The notes under the pieces were generated by a model. That model was not told the origin of the DNA. It saw only the letters and a program-made list of their open reading frames with translations, and made no database searches. A stretch of 64,000 nucleotides of DNA, taken from NCBI RefSeq assembly GCF_964204645.1, contig NC_134034.1, forward strand, positions 1,637,072 through 1,701,071, written 5' to 3'. Source of the DNA: Tubulanus polymorphus (taxonomy: Eukaryota; Nemertea; Palaeonemertea; Tubulaniformes; Tubulanidae). Positions 35,979-48,300 of this stretch are shown piece after piece. The first letter of the stretch is position 1. Every line of letters starts with the position of its first letter. The translations under genes were made by a program, and so were the position numbers.

Positions 35979-38900
35979 ATGTTGAGCCTGAGACGTCGTG
36001 GATTATTCTTCAAATTTAGCGCGCTCATTTTCACGGCTTTGCTTTTCTACCTCTACTACAACCGAATGGACTCGTCCAGCCTCGTCGACGAAAGAGAGGC
36101 TCCCGTCGTCGTCACTTCCGCCGTGCGAGCTCTCTCACCGGAACCGGAAGCGGTAACGATCGTTCCCAAAAATGTCGTCGTCGAACCGAAACGATCGAAT
36201 TTGTTTTACATCGAAGCGAATAAACCGCGAAACGAGAGCTCCCCAGGTAGGCCTGCTTACACTCAGGGGGTGAAGGTCGTTCCATCTCTGAACACTCAGG
36301 GGTGAAGGTCGTTCTATCTATATACTCAAGGGTGAAGGTTATTTTGTCTACACTCAGGAGTGAAGGTCGTTCCACCTAAACACTCAAGGGTAAAGGTCAC
36401 CTAAACACTCAAGGGTAAAGGTCGTTCTATCCGTATACTCGAGGTCGTCTGGTCTATATACAGTCTGCAGTGAAGGTTGTTACGTCTACACACTCAGGGT
36501 CAAGGTCATTTTGTAAGGTTACACTCGGTCGGGGTGAAGGTCGTTGAAGTTTTGTCGTCCGAACGATTTTCAGATCAGCACATTGTGCCTGATTTCAGTA
36601 CAATCATCTAACATCGTTGACCTCGTTAGTTTTTCGACACAAGTTTCTATTCTAGTTGATTCGATGGGAATTATTTTGATTGACAGGTGAAATGGCTCGT
36701 CCTGTTCTGATAGAGAAATCCAAGTTGAATACATCGGAACGGGAGAAGTATGATAAAGGCTGGAAACAACACGATTTCAATCAGTACGCCAGCGATCTAG
36801 TCTCCGTACGTCGCAGTTTACCCGATTTCAGACAACCGGAGTAAGTACTTTCTACTATACCTCCTCGATCGATCCCCATATGACGTCATCAAATAATAAC
36901 ACCTTCCAGAAAATATGGCTACCACGTTGAATCCTCACCATTACCAAATAATTGTCTTCTGACTATTTGACCTACAGACATTCAGTAAGATGTCTTTATT
37001 AATCCCCCTAATGAGATCATCAAAGGAGATGACTCCCCCGATAAATTCCCCCTATGACGTCATCATCGAATCCTCGATTTTCCTACAGATGTAAAGATTT
37101 GAAATACAAAGAGATTTTACCGGAAGCGAGTGTCATCGTATGTTTCCACAACGAGGCTTGGTCGGTACTTTTGCGCACGGTACATAGCGTAATCGATAGG
37201 TCCCCGGATGTTCTGCTTAAAGAAGTTCTTCTTATCGACGATTATTCAGATTTAGGTAAGTTCTCTCAGTCGTCGATAGATGGCAGCCATGTAGCGTCGC
37301 TTGCTTAACGATTTAACGTATTTGGGTAATTTCTAGATCATTTGAAAGCGCCATTGGACGATTATATGGCTAATTTGCATAAAGTGAGGATCGTGCGGGC
37401 AAAACGGCGAGAAGGTTTGATCAGGGCTCGTCTGCTAGGCGCGTCAGAGGCAAAGGGTACCGTCCTGGTATATTTAGATTCTCACTGCGAGTGTTCTCGA
37501 GGTAAGGCAGGAACTTTCTTTTAACCCTTTGTATTAGCGTCGCAAAGTTTGGAATATTTGTGTGTGGGCGTGGAACACCGAGAGCTTATAGACCTTCGCT
37601 TCACAGTACGCTTGGAAGTCCAAGGATAACGTTTTTTTTTTAAATTTTGATTCAATCGATAGGTTGGTTGGAGCCACTTCTGGACCGAATCGCGGACAAC
37701 AAAACGCACGTTGTCACCCCGGTTATCGATCAGATTTCCAGCGAAGATCTACACTATATGGCGGCCTCGGTGAAAGCGGTCGGAGGCTTCCATTTGACGA
37801 AACTATCGTTCGATTGGACGTCAATACAGTCGAACGAACGCGTCCGACTTCAGAATCTTCCATCGACAACACCAATCAGGTATGAATTGCGAAACGTTTC
37901 CTTAAACAAATTAATGTCGCCTAATGATAGATTTATTTATAACACCATCCATGGGATCAATGGCCGGGTACTCAAAGATTGGAAAGAGTTAACTGGTGGA
38001 TAACAGTACGGTTGCTTAAATTGCCAAATTCAATTGTTACAAGGGCATGACTCCTGTTGTACCTCAGGAGAATAAATCTATATCTTATAGTTATAGTATC
38101 CTATCTTATGACTAAGATTCTCAAATCCCAGTATATTGGGTTGAGGTATTTGATGACTCACGAGTCCTCGGTAGTATAGTGGTGAGTATCCGCGCCTGTC
38201 ACGTGCGAGACCCGGGTACGATTCCCGGCCGGGGAGATTACTTTTTATAGCAGGTACGTGTACAGTTAGTTATATATCGATTGTTTTCTTTTTCAGATCG
38301 CCGACCATGGCTGGTGGACTGTTCGCCATCAGCAGAGAATATTTCCAATATTTAGGTACATATGACCCCGGAATGGATATCTGGGGCGGGGAAAACTTAG
38401 AAATATCCTTTAAAGTAAGTGACACTTTCTAGTTTATCTTCTGAAATCATATACTCTTTTTAATTTCAACACGTTTGACCCTTCAGTTCAAATGTAAACC
38501 TCTGATTTTTGTAAGGTATTGTAAATTCAGCCCATCTAATGGAAATCCATCTTGTAATTTTAACAGTTCTGCACACGTGAACTTCTTCAATGTTGAATTA
38601 ATTTCTACCCTTTGAATGTGAATCTAATCTTGTGATTTTAGCTTTCGAACGTGAATCCCTATGATCTATGATTGGTTGATTATATTTTGCCACTTCTAAC
38701 CCTTTGAATTCGAATCCATATATTTCGCTCATGATGACTTGTAATTTAAACTTTTGAATGCTAATCCCTGTAAACATATAATTTAATCTATAAGATCTTG
38801 CTATCTGCGTATGTATATATGTTCCAGATCTGGATGTGTGGAGGCAGTCTAGAGATCGTGCCTTGCTCGCGAGTCGGGCACATCTTCCGAAAACGCATCC

Positions 38901-40751
38901 CGTATTCGTGGGGTAAGGGCGGCAGCGTCGTACAACGAAACACTGTCCGTCTGGCCGAAGTCTGGATGGACGACTATAAGAAATTCTACTACGAAAGAAT
39001 AAACAATAATCCGGTAACGATAACGATGATAAGATTATGATTGTAGTAAATGGTATAAGGTTAACATCTATCTAGTCAAACTCGCGTAAGTCCTCGCGTT
39101 ACAAGTCTCAAGTCGCCTGTGGTCGTATAAATTCTAAGATCCCACCACACCCCCACACCCCCTCAATTCAAAATGTCTCGGAAATCTGTTTCTAAGGAAG
39201 AGTTGGTAAATCGTATATAAATACCCAAGACGCACTTAAAAGATTTGATTTCCCAATCCCATTTTCTTAAGTAAATCTATAGTGGACGAATAGGACGAAT
39301 ATAGGGCCCTGAAATCTAACATGTTCAGATTTGGATTTAACATCCTAAAGGTTTGTTCAACTTGAAAACAAAACCTTTCATTTGTTGCCCTAGGGCCCAG
39401 TGGCACAGTCCTGACTTAACCCAGTGGTCATAAACCTTAAAACTTATTCTTAAGGTGTAAGATTGGCTTTATAGTTTAAGTTGACTTGAGTTGCCTATGG
39501 TATTATTAAGTCGAAACCATGATTGCGCAACTGACCTCTGGTTCTACAAAGTAATTTCTTCGTAACTCAATTCTAGGGCGAATTCGGGGATGTCTCCGAC
39601 CGGAAGGAACTGAGATCGCGACTAAAATGCCAATCGTTCGACTGGTACGTGAAGAACATCTATCCGGACATTTTCATACCGAGCGCCTCGATCGCATCCG
39701 GCGAGGTAAGATGACGTCATCGCAATGATTAATGACGTCATCAATTTGCGTGAGATTATTTTGTTTTTTATGTGATTATTTTCAGATCAGAAATAAAGCT
39801 GCCGATATGTGCGTCGACGCCTTGACCGAGTCGGTTACGATGGAGCATTCTCCCGTGAAAATGTGGCCGTGTCACAACCAGGGTGGAAATCAGGTAATTC
39901 ATACTTAATCCACCAGATGGCGTATAATTTTTTTTGCGTCGACCAAAAAACGGGATCCGGTTTAATTTTCTTTTGAAAATTGCTGATTTGTAAAGCTATT
40001 TGACTAAGTCGACGATCCAATGAAACTAGGCTACATTAGTCCCTGTATTATTTTCTGTACTCGTGTTTGAACACAATTAAGTTTTTGTTTTACTCTTTGT
40101 TTTAATGTAGTTTTGGTTGCTGTCGAAGAACGGTGAAATTCGTCGTGATGAAAAGTGCGTCGACCTGTCGGAGAAAGGATTACTCATTTTCATTTGTCAC
40201 GGAACTAAAGGCAACCAGGAATGGAATTACAGACAGGTTGTTCGCTATATACCAACAACTATCGAGTTGGACCAGAATAAACTAAATATGGCCTTTCAAA
40301 GTCACTTCTGTGTGAACTGGGCCCAAATGAGCCAAAAACTAGACAGAAACTAACCCTGTCTTATCTAAGTTCATTTCTATTGAACTAGACCAAAATGAGC
40401 CAAGTCCGATTATTCAAGTCGCAAACGTGAAACTGGGGCCCTTGGTCTAAATTCAAATGTCAAAATGTATATTAACCAAAATGAGCTAATCCCAGTCCCA
40501 GTCTTATCGTTCGAGTTTGACAGGGAAACCAGGGGCTTGGTTATTCAACTTCGAGTCATCGTATCTATGGGAAACAAAAGTTTCTTTTTTTCAATATCTT
40601 TCAGGATCAAAGGCTGGAACACGTCGCGACTGGTAAATGTCTGGAGATGGGCGACGATAAAAACGTTTTACTAGCGAACAAGTGTGACGAATCGAACGAT
40701 CGTCAGGTCTGGTTCTGGAAGCGAAAAACACCTGAATCAAATTCACGATGA
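35979..40751 (+). CDS. GALNT: Polypeptide N-acetylgalactosaminyltransferase
   Basis: Eleven exons, all with consistent phases: 35979-36246, 36687-36840, 37089-37255, 37337-37501, 37663-37879, 38297-38414, 38828-39013, 39577-39705, 39786-39893, 40111-40236, 40605-40751. The product has 594 residues, the normal family length. A type II signal anchor lies at about 9-25, then a stem, then the GT-A catalytic domain with the metal-binding DSH (244-246), the GWLEPLL segment, [11 protein letters not shown] and WGGENLE (about 352-358). A C-terminal ricin-type lectin domain (about 468-594) follows. By family it transfers GalNAc from UDP-GalNAc to Ser/Thr of mucin-type proteins in the Golgi. The donor of exon 10 (CAG|GTTGTT) is weak. 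The paralogue number cannot be fixed. Introns hold minisatellites and CRE-like repeats; intron 5 holds a tRNA-Asp copy. Confidence 0.95.
36255..36545. repeat. About 30-bp minisatellite in GALNT intron 1
   Basis: About nine degenerate copies of a phrase like CACTCAAGGGTGAAGGTCGTT begin just after the exon 1 donor. Spacing is 28-36 bp. Confidence 0.85.
36870..37080 (+). repeat. CRE-like intron repeats in GALNT intron 2
   Basis: Two clear cores (CCCCATATGACGTCATCAAA near 36870 and CCCCCTATGACGTCATCATC near 37045) and a weaker one near 37005. The last lies within about 40 bp of the exon 3 acceptor. Confidence 0.7.
38165..38236 (+). tRNA. tRNA-Asp (GTC), with a T-loop change, inside GALNT intron 5
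   Basis: 72 nt fold into a full cloverleaf with anticodon GTC in loop CTGTCAC and discriminator G, and a T5 run follows within about 12 nt. The T-loop reads TACGATT where the sister copy at 53733 has TTCGATT. Position 55 (normally pseudouridine) is therefore A and the internal B-box promoter is altered. It may be a weak or dead copy. Confidence 0.85.
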
Positions 40752-40772
40752 AAATAATGGTTTTGAAGATTT

Positions 40773-40778
40773 AATAAA
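40773..40778 (+). terminator. Polyadenylation signal AATAAA of GALNT
   Basis: AATAAA lies 22 bp after the stop codon, which would make a very short 3' UTR. Confidence 0.6.
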
Positions 40779-41205
40779 TTCTCGTTTTTTAACTAATAGA
40801 ATATAAGATGATGATCAAAGTTTTATGTTTCGTTTGGTATATGACTCTTGTCTCTTGCGCTAAAGTTGAGGACCACCACGCTTCCGGCAACAGTTCGAAA
40901 TCGCCGCCAAGCCAAGTAGACCAATTTAATTCAATAACTTTATTGTTCCTCGAAGTTACAGAATAGCATCGTTAGAGGAAAGAATGGTAAAACAATGTAC
41001 AATTAGACAAACAAACAAAAACATACAAAGAACACAAATAAACGAACACTAAAAGACCATTGACTGTCGCAGCGGCGTCGTATTACTGTTAACTGAGGAA
41101 TTCGAGTCCGCCTAGACGATTACCTCAGCTGTGAGAGTCGACTGATGCGCACGCGTCCGCCATCTATGAACAGGTTTATTATCATCGCGTTTATTTGTTT
41201 ACAAT

Positions 41206-44200
41206 ATGGCGGCCGCCAGCGATCAACAACAACAATCGTTGATTTTGGCCGATTTACAGCAGCAATTACGCACAGCTCGTGCGCCCGTGACGCTCTCAAC
41301 TCTCGCTCAAATCGGAGACGAAAAGGTAGACGAAGTTCCGAGCTAAATTTCGCAATTTTCGGCCGTTGAATTTCTCGCTAATCGCTAGAAATACGAGAAA
41401 TCAATTAAATTGAATTTTATTGTTGTCATTTAATATTATTACTAATGATTAAATGATATTGTTTTCTGCGGCTGATCGTTAGTTGGTGAGTTTAAGATAG
41501 TTTGAATCGGGTTTTTTGAGGGGATGTGAAACCATTTCAATGCCGAGGAGGAAGGAGGCGCATCAGCAATTGGTGGAGCTATTTTATCGAGACTCTTCTG
41601 CGAAGCCTTAATCTTGCCCCCATCACTCACCCCATTCGTCCTCTCCTTCGTCTCTCTGCCCTCCCTCGCCTTCTCTTCCATTCCCTGTCCTCTCTCCTTC
41701 CGGGCTAGCATCCAAATTATTCTGAATTATTGCCCCTGGGTTAGTCTACGGATATTAGTCATTCTTAGTCTAGTTCCTAGCCGCCGTTCCACAAACAAGT
41801 ATGTGTAGGGAACCCGTAACAACGACTGGTATTCAGACTATAGACATTCTATAACCAGGTTCCCCTACATAGAGGGTTGTTCGGGGAACGACAGCCAGAT
41901 ACTAGGACTGCCCCCCTAGGGTCAGTTGAATAAAATCAATGATCTAGAGGTGATTGATTGATTGTTTGTTTGTTTATAGTTAGTGGAGAAATTCCTCACA
42001 GAGAATATCAACATAAAAGGCAATGGACCGCACGCCTTACAGAGTCAACTTTATTTAGGTATGTAAATCTATACGCAGCAATCATTTATTTCATCCAGTT
42101 TTCAGATTTTTACAATGAATTGATTTAACTGCGTTAAATCTTGTAATCAGATAATTTTTATAACTGCCGGGTCTGGTATTGTCAGCTTGATCATGATTCA
42201 GAAAAAGTAATGTACATGGTAGAGATAGGCGGCCGGGTGAACTTTAGAGATCAGCAAAAATCAGTAACAAGGTATCAATTTAGCCTAAACTTAATTATTC
42301 TTATTGTTCATCTTTATTTTCAGCAAGCTTTTGGGGTTTCAAGGACATTGTTAAATCTTTGATCAATTTAGGCGCTGGTAAGTTTGTCTTCAACCGCCAC
42401 TTTCATCCGTCATTTCTTGAAAATCCGTCCGGTCATGACCTAACGGGTACCCGCAGTGCGTGCCACCGCGGCAATCGAGGATCCACCAGGTGTCGCTAGT
42501 ATATAGTTGGTCTACCGCGTTTGATTTCTTCGACATTTCAATTAAAACTGAATGAACTTTTCTCTTAAATGAATTAGTTATTTATGAATGCTATACTGAT
42601 ATCCGAGTAGAAGAATGAAAGTACAAATTTCTCATCATTTTCTCATTACCTATGAAAAGTATTTGGTGGAATGTTTACATTGTAGATTTTGTGCTGTAGG
42701 CCGATAAGAAAAAATATGAAATGTGAAACACATTTTTAGCCCATTCACGAGTCATTTAGACAAGGTCGTTGCTGTATATATGTTCACCAGGGTCCAGTTT
42801 CACGAAAAAGTTTAAGCCTAAAACGGTTAAGTTTGAATTGTTGTCCTCATTGAAAACATGAAGTAACCAATGGCAATTACACCAAAAATTTGGGTTTAAC
42901 TTTTTCGTGAAACCGGGCCCAGGGCGGGTTGAAAACTTAAGCATTTCAATCAACTTCCCTAGCAGGTCTTCTAGTTTATTCTTGTTTTGTAGATGTAAAC
43001 AAACAGAATAACGGTTCTGGATGGACCCCGCTTCATGCAGCTACATTTCAAGAATGCGGACCAGTAAGTTATCATCATCAAGGGGTTGATGGTTTGATTT
43101 GGCTCTAAATTCAGTTGTAAGTTCTGGATGATTCATGCGTTTGTTACGAGACGAGAAGATACACAATATCCGTGTAAGAAGATAACAAGAGAAATCCCAC
43201 AATAAGTTCAGCCAAAACGAGAAACTTGAATAGAAGAGTTATATATATATTTGCGCAACGTTTCGGCTAAAGACTATTAGCCATCATCAGGCGTACTCAA
43301 AGCCATCATCAGGCGTACTACCAGTACGCCTGATGATGGCTAATAGTCTTTAGCCGAAACGTTGCGCAAATATATATAACTCTTCTATTCAAGTTTCTCG
43401 TTTTGGCTGAACTTATTGTGGGATTTCTCTTGTTATGCGTATGTTATTTTTCTATACTGACTATAGGTTGTTATGTTGTTGATACAAAATGGAGCTGACC
43501 CGGAAATCCCTGATGAGTTAGGCCGGTGCGTTAAAAAAAGAAATAAAATTTTTTTTTCTAAAAAATATGTGATTAGTAAGAATCATTTCAAACACCATTC
43601 TATGCTCTGGCGATCTTGAAACGGTCCCCATGTAAATCTGTGATCTAACGATTTTGAAACGGTCCCCACCCACGTTAATTCAATGATCCAACAATTTTGA
43701 AACAGCCCCTATATAAATTCAATGATCCAACAATTTTGATATGGTCCCTAAGTAAATTCTATGATCTTGTAATTTTGAAACGGCCCCCACCTACATTCTA
43801 TCATCCAACCATTTTGAAACGGTCCCTATGTAAATTCTGATTATGATCTGTTTCGTAATTTAAGGACGCCGAAAGATTTCGCTTCAGCCTCGGAGAAAAT
43901 CTGGATGCATTTCGCGGCGTTACGACTGAAACGCACGTCAAAAATACAACTAGTCCACCTCGGCGTTCTGAGACAGGTGATGTTCGCTTTCAGGGTCTAG
44001 AATCATCAGCGCGTGGAAATTCCTTTTTTTTCGATTGATTTTGTTCATGGTTTTATGTTTTTCAGGGAGCTTCCCTCGATTCGAGGCCTTCTTCTCGAAT
44101 AGCATCGGCAAACTTGAACAACTTCGGAATTGTAAGTAGTCGGACGAATTCTGATTTGAGTTTTTCAGTAGAATTATTTTTTCAGTTAAAAATCGATAGA

Positions 44201-44378
44201 TGTTAACTGTATATTTCTATTTCAGGCATTTGAGTCGTCGTCACTACAGAACGAGTGTCTGACGTCATCTGCCGCTGCTGTTAATGGTGACGTTTTAGCA
44301 GACGATCAAAACAGACAACAACAACAGAAACAGACGACACCTGAATCTCAACAACCGAACTTTTCTCTATGGAAATAG
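41206..44378 (+). CDS. Small ankyrin-repeat protein
   Basis: Eight phase-consistent exons: 41206-41325, 41980-42058, 42324-42377, 42993-43063, 43467-43525, 43865-43976, 44066-44131, 44226-44378. They encode 237 residues. After a Gln-rich start (SDQQQQ) and a short helical region come two or three ankyrin repeats (about 60-130): SLINLGADVNKQN, then GWTPLHAATFQECGPVVM, LLIQNGADPEIPDELGRTP. A helical segment with KDFASASEKIWMHFAALR follows, and the tail is Ser/Gln-rich and probably disordered. No enzyme motif or membrane segment is seen, so it is probably an intracellular protein-binding adaptor. I recognise the fold, not the orthologue. It starts 455 bp after the GALNT stop on the same strand and is convergent with the WSC/fucolectin gene. 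The gene span contains two MITE-like elements and a large palindrome. Confidence 0.85.
41784..41889. mobile_element. Small foldback element in ankyrin-gene intron 1
   Basis: TATGTGTAGGGAACC (41800-41814) is mirrored by GGTTCCCCTACATA (41858-41871), and the outer part is also imperfectly inverted (around 41784 and 41889). It is about 106 bp and non-coding. A pyrimidine-rich stretch lies just upstream at 41610-41700. Confidence 0.5.
42787..42922. mobile_element. MITE with CCAGGGTCC-type ends in ankyrin-gene intron 3
   Basis: The left end beginning CCAGGGTCCAGTTTCACGAA is inverted at the right end with three mismatches in about 28 bp. The element is about 136 bp and non-coding. The end sequence resembles that of the element at 49098-49214. 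I could not define a target-site duplication. Confidence 0.75.
43182..43436. mobile_element. Near-perfect 115-bp palindrome in ankyrin-gene intron 4
   Basis: 43182-43297 and 43323-43436 are inverted copies that differ by one TA dinucleotide, separated by about 25 bp. The spacer itself repeats the inner end of the left arm (43301-43319). Each arm carries a copy of a conserved structured RNA motif. The arrangement suits inverted fragments of a Penelope-like or related retroelement end; the identity of the arms implies a recent event. Confidence 0.9.
43327..43366 (+). ncRNA. Hammerhead-like RNA motif (mirrored on the minus strand at about 43250-43294)
   Basis: Order: CGC, then CTGATGA, then an extra T, then a 6-bp stem (338-343 with 350-355) closed by a 6-nt loop, then GAAAC, GTT and GCG. 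The flanking CGC/GCG can pair as a 3-bp stem I. GTT fits the NUH cleavage triplet. Stem III would be only two base pairs with no loop, as in elements thought to act as dimers. The extra U before stem II departs from the canonical core, so activity is uncertain. Confidence 0.5.
43600..43850. repeat. About 47-bp minisatellite in ankyrin-gene intron 5
   Basis: Six drifting copies of a phrase like ATGATCCAACAATTTTGAAA followed by CGGTCCCTATGTAAATTC fill almost the whole intron, up to about 15 bp before the exon 6 acceptor. Confidence 0.85.
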
Positions 44379-44994
44379 AGAAGTTTATCGGGGTCTATTG
44401 TGGAACCAAGTTCAATGCAAATCACATTTCTTGGTTGTCAAAACTAAGGTCAACTTCGTTCACATCTTTGTGCGGACTTCTCCAAAAACTGTTGGACTTG
44501 GGACCTCTTCGCAGGATTCTGTGTGCAGTATCGTTGCGATATATCCTAGGTCGTATTCCCGACCCTGATCTCACGGCATATTTCAGAAGATGATTCTATC
44601 GAATAGTTGACCTAGTTTCCACCCAGCTGACCTAGTTTCCGTCCACAATCAAGTAGAAAACGCTAAGTTGTATTTCAGATATATGTGTATATTAAACATT
44701 GTTAGATGTATATATTATTTATTGTGTAGAAAGTTTGTGAATATGATTTAAAAACTGTACAAATAGACGCTTCATAAAACGATAAAGAATTGTCATTTTT
44801 TTTCGGAAGGTAATGGAAATAATGCTTGAAGGTTTAATGTTGAAATGCGATGGTATTCGAGTTTTCGATGGTCGGGTTGACGAAACGCGTCCAGTTAAAT
44901 AGACTTTTACCAGTAGTCCTGAAAATAAACGGAGATTTTATAAAAGATGAGGCTTCGAAATCTGCAGCTTTGATCGGTCCGTATCACCGTCAGC

Positions 44995-45165
44995 CTGGAT
45001 CCTGTACCCCCATAAGCCTGGACCCTGTACCCTCTAGCTTAGACTCTGTACTTCTCTTAGGCTGGACCCTGTACCCTCATCAGCCTGTAGCCAGTACCCC
45101 CATAAGCCTGGACCGTGTACCCCTCCAGACTGGAGCCACTCGCAGCCCTGTACCCCTCCTAGACT
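44995..45165. repeat. Minisatellite with core AGCCTGGACCCTGTACCC
   Basis: About seven degenerate copies of 20-30 bp lie between the convergent 3' ends of the ankyrin and WSC/fucolectin genes. Confidence 0.75.
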
Positions 45166-45301
45166 TCAGCTGCTGCTGATTGATACACGGAGATGATTGC
45201 TCGTAGAATATGCATTAAAACACTCAGACCCTCGGGAAGACGTCGACAATACAAAGGGTATTTCGAACAACAAATTGTAGGAAAGAAGATGAGGTCAACT
45301 C

Positions 45302-48300
45302 TTACTTGCTGTAAATAACGCTTATGATAAAAGCCAAGACAACTACTCCTAACAACAAACCAAACACAAGCGCCATGGAGTTTACTTTACTGCCTCCTGC
45401 AGCGCCGAGAGGTGAGGTTATCGGTTTCGTCTGCTTGGCCATGATGGGAGCAGTCGCGGTCTGGTAGACCCACCGACCTACCTGGAAAGCAATGTACAAA
45501 AATACAGCGAGAACTAATTAAGGTCCTAGATTAGTTCGAGCCTGGAGTGAGTTTTCGAAGTGATATCGGTTCAATGAATGGGAATTGTTTTACCGAGAAA
45601 GTCAGGAAACAGATACCGGTATCCGCTATCGGCCGAAACCAAATCAGGATGATTTCAAATACTTACCCCGCCTCTCTCCTCATAAACTCGTACCCACGCT
45701 ACGTAAACCTCCCCCTTTTCCAATGGACTGTTCCAAAATCCACCGTAGTTTTTACCGTCGCCGACTACGAACACGTCCGGTAGAGGGGGTGATAGCTGGC
45801 CGGCCACGTATTCGCTCAGACCTCGTTTTTTGGCCTCTTCGTACGGCCAGATAACCCGATCGACGCTAGGGGGCCTCTGACGCCGTCTGCGACCCAACTG
45901 TTCATCCTTCCTTACCACTATTTGACACAAACTGGCAAGAAGAAAATGAAATTCGCCGATTCGATGCAATCAACAAATACGACAAACTCCATAAATCTCC
46001 CTTTAACATCTAATTATATCAACTAGTGATTTGATCTACAGAATCTCCTATAGAAAAAATGGCTTCGTCCATATATCCCCCTATGACATCATCAAATAAC
46101 ATACTAGTGATCTGATCAATAGACATTCCAGAAAAGATGGCTGTCTCCATAAATGTCCCTATGACGTCAATAGATTACCTGATTATTTGGTTTATAGACA
46201 CTTCCAGTTAGGATTTATACCTCGATGATGAATCCCCCTTTAACATCATCGAATATCATTATTTTCAATCAAACCCCCTTGGCTATATATCACCACAATG
46301 CGGGCTTATTGTGAACCTCTATTCTCTCTTGTCATAACGTACTTGTACTTTTTCGATAATTTCATTTGTTTAAGAAATATTTCAATCTTCGAATCGTCTG
46401 TGGCTTGTGATTTTATTTCCGGTAGTGGGCTGGCCGTCGGCTCACTTGTATCATTTCCTGGAAAGAAAGAACAATAATTTAATAACAATAACAATTAGAT
46501 ATTCATATACATCCATATTCCACAGTAAAAATTCAATTCTTGAGTAAGTCGGGATTCGAACCCATAACCTTGCGGATTGCCGTCGTCTACCAGGGTTAAC
46601 TTTAATAAAAAGGGCGCCGTAGTTGAAGGCCAAGTTTTAAAAAGGGCACCTTTTTACTTTTGCCCTTAAATGGGTTGGTTTACTGGTACCTGCTGTTTGA
46701 AAGCGTAGATAAGCAGGCGGACTCAATCCTTTTAACGTGGCAGCGAATAAAGAACAGTTGTACCAGGAGCTCGGCGTCAAGTGATAAATCCAAATAAAAT
46801 GGTGACTGTGACCCGGATAGATCGAATATCGTCTGATTGCACCACGCTCGCGCCCTCTATCGCATTCTAGCTGAAATATATAATGGATGTACGACGTTTG
46901 ACACACTTCGAACGAATGTTTCGAAATCTGAGTCTGGAATTATTCATCTACAGTTTACAGGGGTGGGTCTAGAGGCTAAGCTTTTCGAAGACTTCTCACA
47001 TCCAAAAAGGCAATATTACGTGTAGCTCCGCGCAGAGGGGCCAATTTTGAAGAACTCGCCACGTCCCAAAGGCAAATTATAAATAAAGCATGGTACTAAA
47101 GAATTTGATGGACTTGTACAAGTTTCATAAGTCCCCCTATAGATCCGTCAGTGATATGCATTACAGTTAGTTTATCCTTGAAGCCAGGTGTTGTTTGACT
47201 TGGCTCTTACTCGCTTACCCGGTACATTGTGATCTCAAACGGATCGATACCTGACGGTGCATTCCACGATAATTTCACCCATTTATCGGAAATATCCGAC
47301 ACGTTGAAATTCTCCGGGTTTTTCGGTTTGAACGTATCTACGAAAACAACGAGAGCAAAATAGATAGAAAGTTTTTCAGGCGACACCGAAAAAGCGCAGG
47401 TATAAATCACTATGCAGCCGTTTGAAGTTTACCAAGTGAGACGTTTTAATGGGAAAAAAAGAACTACAAACACCAGACATAAGAAATTTCATCAGCAGCA
47501 AACTTTCAAAAACTGATCGCCCACAATTCACATTTCTAATTGGAAACGAACTACACGTACCAGACGTAGGCCCTATACATAAGCCATTTAATCAACACAT
47601 TTAAGGGAATATGCTCGTCTCCAGTGAGGCTTGTGTTGAGTGGGCGATTTTCCGACTGCACAGGAATGCCTTGAGGGGGTGGTTCCAGGCTGCACAGATT
47701 GATACCCGCATTACCGTTAAATCGCGATCTTCACGTGAAAGGCAGTAACAAATATCATTGATTATCTCGATCTCCGCGTGATAGACGGGGATAAAGTGAA
47801 AATACCTTTAAATATCCCAGTAGCGTACACCTCACACATAGTTAACGCATCTCCGTTGTTCGGTTTAGATACTATAATATATCTACCGGTTATCGGGGCC
47901 GGAGAACAGGAAAACAATTTCATCTCTCCTCGTCCCATTTGACTCCTCTGCGACGCGCAGACGGTCGCGTTATCGTCCGCCGAACTCAAACTGTCGGCCG
48001 TTTCGTTCATTATCCGAATCGTGAACTTTCTTAACCTGTAATCTACAAATATGAAAACCATATTTCAACATTGGCGAATAGACAGAATTCGACGAAGGCG
48101 TTGCTTGGAGATGGGGAGAAACCCCTTCGGAGATTCGATACTTCTGTTTATTCTTCCAACATTTTATCTTCACACTTCACATCAGATATTAGACATTTTA
48201 TCAGCACACTTTCAAAAACTGATCATCCACACTTCACACATGTGTTCAGTGCTTCACCTGAGACATTTTTAATTGAAAATGAAATACAAACACCAGGCAT

